Source: Phaeoceros laevis (Eukaryota; Anthocerotophyta; Anthocerotopsida; Notothyladales). From it: a stretch of DNA of 21,632 nt. The notes under the pieces are model-generated. The model saw nothing but the letters and a program-made list of their open reading frames with translations. It was not told where the DNA came from and ran no database searches. The stretch is from positions 1 to 21,632 of the forward strand of contig JBNGIQ010009191.1 in the NCBI GenBank assembly GCA_049999765.1, given 5' to 3'. Shown here piece by piece: positions 16,401 through 21,632 of this stretch. Both the position numbers and the translations under genes were made by a program. Every line of letters begins with the position of its first letter. The first letter of the stretch is position 1.

Positions 16401-16984
16401 GTGGCGCACATGGCCCCCCCTAACTAACGGTGAAGGCCCATATGCATATGCGCCACCCTTACGCCACCCTTAGTCATGCATATGGATGCAGCATGGAACT
16501 GTACCTTTGAGTTTGAGGCACGAGGATGACTATGTCACAGTGACCGCTTCATTTGTGTGTTGGATTTCCTGGGCCCCGTAGTCTAGATCTAGGTCTTCTG
16601 AAGAAGGCAAGGCAACATCTATGTGGACTGCCCAGCAGGTAGCGTTTACAAGTATTAAGAAAATGATACATGTATAGTAGCTAGGCAGGCCTGGTGCCTG
16701 TCCAGAAGACCTACCTGTAGGTATGACTGCATAAACTGATCATGAGCACGTGGAGGAACGTGTAGCTCTTGGGCCGTATGCGCTCACACAACATCATGTG
16801 AACATCGGGTTCAGTTTCTCCTCGATGGGCGTATTCTGCAAGATTTCAAGTGACAATGTTCCTGCTGGGAAGTGCACCAAAGACATGCTCCCACTGTGCA
16901 TCTGACAGGCTTCCACATAAGTTTCCCCTACATGTCAATCCGAAGGCCTTGGCTATATTCGCCAGATCTGTTACATCTGTTACA
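16401..16984. other. Intergenic, one PPR scrap
   Basis: Mostly unassigned. A doubled CGCCACCCTTA occurs near 16459-16481 between two CATGCATATG-type strings. Bases 16509-16583 (TGAGGCACGAGGATGACTAT ... TGGATTTCCTGGGCCCCGTAG) match PPR relic C at 19717-19785. Nothing recognisable is seen from 16600 to 16985. Confidence 0.45.
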
Positions 16985-17482
16985 TTTGTATGGTGAAGTA
17001 TGCAGGCCAGGAAGGTGGCTCATATGCACAGAACATAGTGAGTCTGCAAGATGACATGGGTGTGGGTGCAGCGTTGTATTTGTATGCAAAGCTTGGGAGC
17101 ATTGACAATGTTGGAGAAGTGTTTGACATGTTTTTTGACACCTACTCTGATATGCAGCAAGAAGGTATTATACTCACTTCTGCCCCTATGTATGTCTCCT
17201 GCAGGCATGTGCAGTTCGAGCAGACCTGTCTCTCGGGAATTCATGCAAAACGAGAAAGAACGAGGAAGACGATGTGGCTGCGGGCAGTGGCTTGGTAAAT
17301 ATGCACGCAAAGTGTGTTACCATGTTCATTCACAGCAGGTGTTTGGTAACTATGCATGCTAAGTTTGATAGCACGTTCCATTCACAGCAGGTGTTTGATG
17401 CATCGCCCAGACATAAGATATAGGCAGTGATGTTTTGAGGCATGAGGATGGACTATGGCACTGTGACCACTTTATTAGTATG
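16985..17482 (+). pseudogene. PPR relic B
   Basis: Plus-strand PPR remains. DMGVGAALYLYAKLGSIDN then VGEVFDMF (17053-17130) and YSDMQQEGIILTSAP (from about 17146) follow the order of a PPR motif pair. HAKRERTRK and a cryptic AAGSGLVNMHAKC follow in shifted frames. Bases 17137-17316 are almost identical to 19253-19432 in relic C, indicating a recent duplication. At about 17482 it abuts a minus-strand PPR pseudogene head to tail. Confidence 0.65.
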
Positions 17483-18875
17483 ATGTCACAGCATCGGGCA
17501 CGACAAAGCCTTCTTCTTGCATAGCACTGTAAAGACGCAGGGCTTCTTGGCCCATGTTCTGCTGGGAATACCCAGCTATCATAGCAGTCCACGTCACCAC
17601 GTGTTTTTTGCCAAGTCTATCAAACGCTCTCTGAGCATCTTCCAGACTGCCACACTTTGCGTACATGTTCACCGAACTGCTGGCTACAAATACATCAGTT
17701 TGAAATCCACGTTCTCTTATCTGCATATGGATCTGCCTCCCCTTCTCCAAAGCCATGGTGCCCACACTTGCACATGCTTGCAGCAGATAAACGATGTCAC
17801 GGCATCAGGTCGAGCCATGCCTTCTTCTTGCATGGCACTAAACATACGAAGGGCTCCCTGCTCTCTGCGCCATGCCCTGCTGGGAATACCCTGCTATCAG
17901 GGCATTCCACATCACCACATCTTGGCAAGCAATTCCGTCAAACACTCTCTGAGCATCTCCCACACTGCCACACTTTGCGGACATGTTTACCAAGCTGTTG
18001 GCAACACACACATCAGCATGATGTCCTTGTTCCTTAATTTGTGCATGAAGCTGCTTTCCCGTCTCCAAAGCTGGCGTGCCCCACACTTGCGCATGCCTGC
18101 AGGAGGCACACAGAAGTCACGGAACTGGGGACGGCTATGCCTATCCGCTTGATGTCCTTGCACCTTAATCTGTGTATGAAGCAGCTGCTTCCCCATCTGT
18201 AAACCTGGGGGGCCCACACTTGCACAAGCCTGCAGGAGGCACAAGAATGTCACAGAATCAGGTACAGCAGTACATCCTTCCTGCATAGCCCTGTAGAGAC
18301 GAAGGGCTGCCTGCCCCATGCCCTGCTGGGAGTACCCTGATATCATGGCATTCCACGTCACCACATCCTTTCTCCCAAGTTCGTCGAACACTCTATGAGC
18401 ATCCTCCAAGCTCCCACACTTCACTTAAATGTTAACCAAGCTGTTGCCCACAGAACCATCATCTTCATGTCCTCGTCTTCTAACCTGCTCGTGAGGCTGC
18501 CTCCCCTCCTCCAAAAGCTGGGACACCCACATTTGCACATGTCTGCAGGAGGCACACAAACGTCAAGGAATTGGAAACAGCCATGCCTCCTTCTTGCATT
18601 ATGCTATACAAACGAAGGGATTCCTGGCCCATGCCATACTGGGCATATCCTGCTATCATGGCAGTCCGAGGCACCACATCCTTCACCCCAAGTCCGTCAA
18701 ACACTCTCCTCGCTTCATCCAAGCTCCCATACTCCGAGTACATGTTCACCAAGCTATTCCAAACAAACAAAACAGGCTCCAGCCTACTTGCCAACACGTC
18801 AGCAGACACCTGCTGCCCAGTTTCCAAGTCCGATCCCCTTGCACAGGCCTGAAGGGCTGCCAGCCATACATGGAT
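17483..18875 (-). pseudogene. PPR (PLS-class) pseudogene
   Basis: Reading on the minus strand from about 18875: AALQACARGSDLETGQQ, LVNMYSEYGSLDEARRVFD, MIAGYAQYGMGQESLRLY and FVCLLQTCANVGVPAFGG. A frameshift near 18495 (intended frame continues GRQPHEQVRRRGHEDDGSV) and an in-frame TAA at the usual MYxKCGS site (NI*VKCGSLEDAHRVFD) follow. Then come KDVVTWNAMISGYSQQGMG, another break near 18150, LVNMSAKCGSVGDAQRVFD, a break near 17850, EKGRQIHMQIRERGFQTDV and MIAGYSQQNMGQEALRLY, ending at EEGFVVPDAVT. About four P-L-S triplets are represented, with at least three frameshifts and one stop. No E or DYW domain is seen. It is a different subfamily from the 309-nt repeat gene (GYSQQ-type rather than GYAEH-type). 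Confidence 0.8.
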
Positions 18876-19164
18876 GATGTAGAGACAACCCTAAACCCCC
18901 GACTCTCAAGTTGGCACTGAGAGCCGCGAAGCCTTGTGTACTCCCGATATGTACTTGGTGGTAGTGTAAAATCACCATCCTTGCGCTGCGCTGCCCTGCT
19001 CTGCCCTTGCCGCAGTGCGATCGAGAGAGGCGATCCACACAACAAGAGGTCTAGCAATGGGGGCCCCACGGAGCGCTGTGCAGGTTGCACAGCAGGTGCG
19101 ACGGCTTGGATCCATCTCACAGCGTCCGTTTTTGTGGACACGAACACAGGGCATCACAGGCAGC
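18876..19164. other. Unassigned stretch between PPR relics
   Basis: GC-rich sequence with several overlapping open frames on both strands, none with a recognisable domain. It separates the minus-strand PPR pseudogene from the plus-strand hairpin and relic C. Confidence 0.3.
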
Positions 19165-19226
19165 AGCGAGATCTTCCATACGGTATGTCCTTGCAAAGCA
19201 GCACATACCGTATGGAAGATCTCGCT
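19165..19226. repeat. Perfect 24-bp inverted repeat (hairpin)
   Basis: Arms AGCGAGATCTTCCATACGGT+ATGT (19165-19188) and ACATACCGTATGGAAGATCT+CGCT (19203-19226) are exact reverse complements, separated by the 14-base loop CCTTGCAAAGCAGC. The arms do not extend further on either side. There is no recognisable transposon end or flanking target duplication. Confidence 0.95.
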
Positions 19227-19246
19227 TTTGCCTGGAGTGTAGTGGC

Positions 19247-20070
19247 TACACTGACACCTACTCTGATATGCCGCAAGAAGGTATCCCACTCACTTCTGCC
19301 CCTATGTATGTCTCCTGCAGGCATGTGCAGTTCGAGCAGACCTGTCTCTCGGGAATTCATGCAAAACGAGAAAGAACCAGGAAGACGATGTGGCTGCGGA
19401 CAGTGGCTTGGTAAATATGCACGCAAAGTGTGTTAGCATAGGTGTTTGGTAACTATGCATGCTAATTTTGATAGCATGTTCCATTCACATGTACAGCAGG
19501 TGTATGATGTATCGCCCAGACATAACATATAGGCAGTGATGTGCTCTCTGTGCAGGATATACCTGCCAATCTTAAGGACACCCGTGGCTTATGTTGTGTT
19601 TGACTTGCTTTGACAAGATGAGGCAGGAAGGCCTTCAGCCGACTGGTGTCACCTTGCCTGGCGTGCTGATAGTGTGCAGTCATGTCGATCTGGTGGACAA
19701 AGGCCAAGAGCACTTTGAGGCATGAGGATGGACTATGGCACAATAACCACTTTATTAGTGTGATGGATTTCCTGGGCCCCGTAGGTCATCTGGACAATGC
19801 ACTACACATGTCGAAGGAAATGAAATGGGGAGTGGTGACAACGAGTGTGAAATTCAAGGCTTGGTAGCATTCGGGCCAGGGCAGTTGGGCTGATATGGGG
19901 GGAGTGGTGCACACACCTTCGTTGTTGGGGACTAGAGACATTGGACAAAGTAAAGGTATTTGATGCAGGCTGGGCCAATGCTATGGTGGGAGTGGTGCAC
20001 ACACCTTCGTCGTTGGGGACCAGAGGCACTGGACAAAGTAAAGGTACTTGATGCAGGCTGGAGCAGCTGA
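19247..20070 (+). pseudogene. PPR relic C with E/E+ remnant
   Basis: The first part (19253-19432) is almost identical to relic B. The second part, 19600-19860, encodes in broken frames DKMRQEGLQPTGVTLPGVL, CSHVDLVDKGQEHFEA, then CVMDFLGPVGHLDNALHMSK, i.e. the last S motif and E motif of a PLS-class PPR protein. From 19900 the frame FVVGDQRHWTK matches the E+ type motif HxFxxGDxxHP that precedes DYW domains. It is present twice because of an 88-base tandem duplication. Stops and frameshifts make it a pseudogene. Confidence 0.65.
19900..20065 (+). repeat. 88-nt tandem duplication
   Basis: Units starting GGGAGTGGTGCACACACCTT at 19900 and 19988, both continuing through GGACAAAGTAAAGGTA and TTGATGCAGGCTGG. 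A handful of substitutions separate them. Both carry the PPR E+ remnant FVVGDQRHWTK or its variant. Confidence 0.9.
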
Positions 20071-20465
20071 TCCCCAGAATCTAGTTTTAACTGCCAACCT
20101 TAAAGAGAAATTGGCCCTCAAAGATTGGAGACGACGATGACGTTTTCTTTGTTCAGCAGCTTGTTGCTCATCAGCTTCTGGGTCAAGTTGAGAAGGCATT
20201 ATAGTTGCTAGTACTAACGTTGCCTCAAAATCTGAATTTCCATCGTCCAGACCCGTTTTTGGATTTAGTAGTGTGGGCCTGCAAGGTTTGTCCACTACAA
20301 GATGATGGAAAAATATACGAAGACAACAGGCTTGTCACTCAACTCCTGCCATATTCGAAAACGTTTCGTCATATTCAAAAACGTTTCGTCTTCAGAACTC
20401 CTAGCCTTCTCCAAATTGAATTGCATGTCTGCCTCGTCTAATAAAGACCTATTTATGTAATTATA
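20071..20465 (-). other. Unassigned, two short minus-strand open frames
   Basis: Minus-strand frames give KARSSEDETFLNMTKRFRIW (around 20400-20350) and, further on, DPEADEQQAAEQRKRHRRLQ (about 20190-20130). The charged composition looks protein-like but I recognise no family and see no clear start. A 20-base tandem duplication lies inside: ATATTCGAAAACGTTTCGTC (20351-20370) and ATATTCAAAAACGTTTCGTC (20371-20390). Confidence 0.3.
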
Positions 20466-20805
20466 TGACTCTCCTGCCGCCCTTGAAGGTGAGCGAGTCG
20501 GGCTTGCATCGCAGGTCCTCATGATCAGTCCGGAGCTCGATGACCTCGCGCCCCAGCGCTCGGGACCAAAAGTGTGAAAGTAGTCATGAATCTATCTTTG
20601 ACCTTGATTTAACAGCACAGAAAAAAACAAGCCAAAGCTTCTACAGGACAACCCTTGTTCGATGCCATGCATTCTACCAACAGCTGGAGGCTCGGAATGC
20701 GGCCTACTACAGCACACCTGAAACTCTTCGTTCCAGCCGGTGATTAGGACGTTGGTGATGCTTTCTCTCACCTCGGGCGTCTGAGGGATGTGGAAGGCTG
20801 TATAC
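20466..20805 (-). pseudogene. 2OGD relic (copy in second duplicated block)
   Basis: Minus-strand 20805-20718 retains the end of exon 1 (TAFHIPQTPEV, then SITNVLITGWNEEFQ) with a donor-like GTGTGC. Bases 20585-20466 retain the start of exon 2, with a small insertion (CTCATGATCAGTCCGGAG) and breaks. It parallels 6850-7162, but here the exon 2 match ends at 20466, before the catalytic HxD. It still has TPEV, which copy 1 lost, so copy 1 is not its direct parent in the present form. Confidence 0.75.
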
Positions 20806-21560
20806 ATACAGTACGGAATATGGGCAAATAGCCGGCGCCGGTTTCCTCAGGCTGGCTGGTTGGGCAGAGGTTTTAGCCAGATGAGGATACTTCCATCACA
20901 TACAGTTTGTCGCGGCTTGTATATCACTGGCGAATAATGGTCCATGGAGGCAGGATTCGCGGGACAAACCAGCCACATTTTTTGTGAGGTGTCGTCTCTC
21001 GTCTTCGGCGAACTCTATTGACCGGCGATAACGACGACCACACAGCATTTAATTATTGCATCTCGAGCAGTGTGCTGCCTGCCAGCCATGCCAGTTGCTG
21101 CGGAGTTCCTTCCCAGTTCCGTCTCCTTCCCGTCCCGATCCGCGTCGTTTGTAGCATTCCTGGTGCCCAGGGTTTGGCCGTGCCCTCCGAGGTCCCCCCC
21201 GCCTGCGCCTCCGTCCCTGTAGGCTGTGTGGTAGAGGGCGGGGGCGTAGCGGTGTGATGGCTCAGCATGTGTTGTCAATGAAAGACATGGTTGGAGCACT
21301 GCGGCAGTGGAAGCGGGATCCGACAGGTTGTCGAGATCCGGCGATAGGAGAGATTGTGGGGGCGCTGCATCCGCATCCCACTGTGGTGGCTCGAGATTTG
21401 TCGGTAGCTGAGGTGTTGGACATGGCTCACCGTCTTGTAAAGGAGGAACGACTTCCCCTCTTTGCCCAGATTGTAGATTGTTTTTCTGTATGGAAGCCAG
21501 CGTGGCTCCGACATGATGGCTCCCTCGACTGGGGACAGATCCCTTATGACCTGGAATGCT
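20466..21560 (+). repeat. Segmental duplication, copy 2
   Basis: Direct repeat of 6850-8060, starting at GACTCTCCTGCCGCCCTTGA in both. It carries 2OGD scraps, the conserved upstream region and Roco exon 1. Similarity drops right after the proposed exon 1 donor site. Confidence 0.85.
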
Positions 21561-21632
21561 GTGTAACATGGAGTGGACTGTCCTATGACGTCGTGCCTCA
21601 TCCCCGAAAATATGACTTTGGAGACATGACGC
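21257..21632 (+). CDS. Second Roco gene, 5' end only
   Basis: Starts MAQHVLSMKDMVGALRQWKR and stays open to the window edge. It matches exon 1 of the Roco gene at 7760, with substitutions and in-frame changes (VKEERLPLFAQIVDCF versus VEERLPQIEDCF). The proposed donor follows 21560 (GAATGCT|GTGTAAC), in the same phase as GGGA|GTGTAC in the first gene. The LRR, Roc, COR and any caspase parts would lie beyond the window, so whether it is intact is unknown. The conserved but slightly changed reading frame without stops suggests it was under selection for some time. Confidence 0.65.
   Translation, partial: MAQHVLSMKDMVGALRQWKRDPTGCRDPAIGEIVGALHPHPTVVARDLSVAEVLDMAHRLVKEERLPLFAQIVDCFSVWKPAWLRHDGSLDWGQIPYDLECCVTWSGLSYDVVPHPRKYDFGDMT

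Noticed and set aside
19165-19226. MicroRNA gene
   Set aside because: Arms are perfectly complementary with a very short loop and no extended imperfect stem; without small RNA data I only call it an inverted repeat.
1-21632. CRISPR arrays, operons, rRNA genes or an intact transposase or reverse transcriptase
   Set aside because: None seen; gene structure with spliceosomal introns is eukaryotic, and no mobile-element protein motif was found.

Overview
The window looks like nuclear DNA of a land plant, probably a seed-free one (bryophyte, lycophyte or fern; inference only). The basis is the gene content: PLS-class PPR genes with DYW-type remains, a large LRR receptor-like protein without a kinase, an F-box relic, a gibberellin-oxidase-like 2-oxoglutarate dioxygenase (2OGD) with short GT-AG introns, and a multi-exon Roco (LRR-Roc-COR) gene. 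Nothing looks bacterial or viral.

Layout. 1-1200: PPR scraps and a frameshifted F-box relic on the minus strand. 1579-4593 (-): an intact, intronless 1004-aa LRR receptor-like protein, with an inverted ~220-bp pseudo-copy of its own LRR region just upstream (4793-5014, +). 5085-6727 (-): a PPR gene body of near-identical 309-nt units, truncated at its 5' end and frameshifted in its DYW domain. It is joined directly to a broken 2OGD copy (6727-7162, -). 7760-11273 (+): a Roco gene that I model with four exons. It continues in the same frame, after one TGA, into a caspase-type protease domain (11274-12377). 12455-14330: plus-strand PPR relics, a kilobase of nested short tandem duplications, and small gene scraps. 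14610-16114 (-): an intact three-exon 2OGD gene, the best preserved enzyme gene here. 16284-20070: a patchwork of PPR relics on both strands, including a minus-strand PPR pseudogene (17483-18875) and a perfect 24-bp hairpin (19165-19226). 20466-21632: a second copy of the block 6850-8060, i.e. 2OGD fragments, Roco upstream region and Roco first exon, running off the window edge.

The most notable content is the Roco-caspase unit. Its C-terminal part carries the caspase catalytic His (in NAHGG), the catalytic Cys (in SSCRG) and a p10-like segment with a basic S1-pocket-like motif (SMRHD). This resembles animal caspases more than the metacaspases known from plants. A Roco GTPase/dimerisation module placed before a caspase suggests a receptor-protease for induced-proximity activation (inference). 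An in-frame TGA at 11271-11273 now separates the two parts, so the unit may be a pseudogene, two proteins, or a readthrough product. The partial second copy 13.5 kb downstream indicates a local Roco family.
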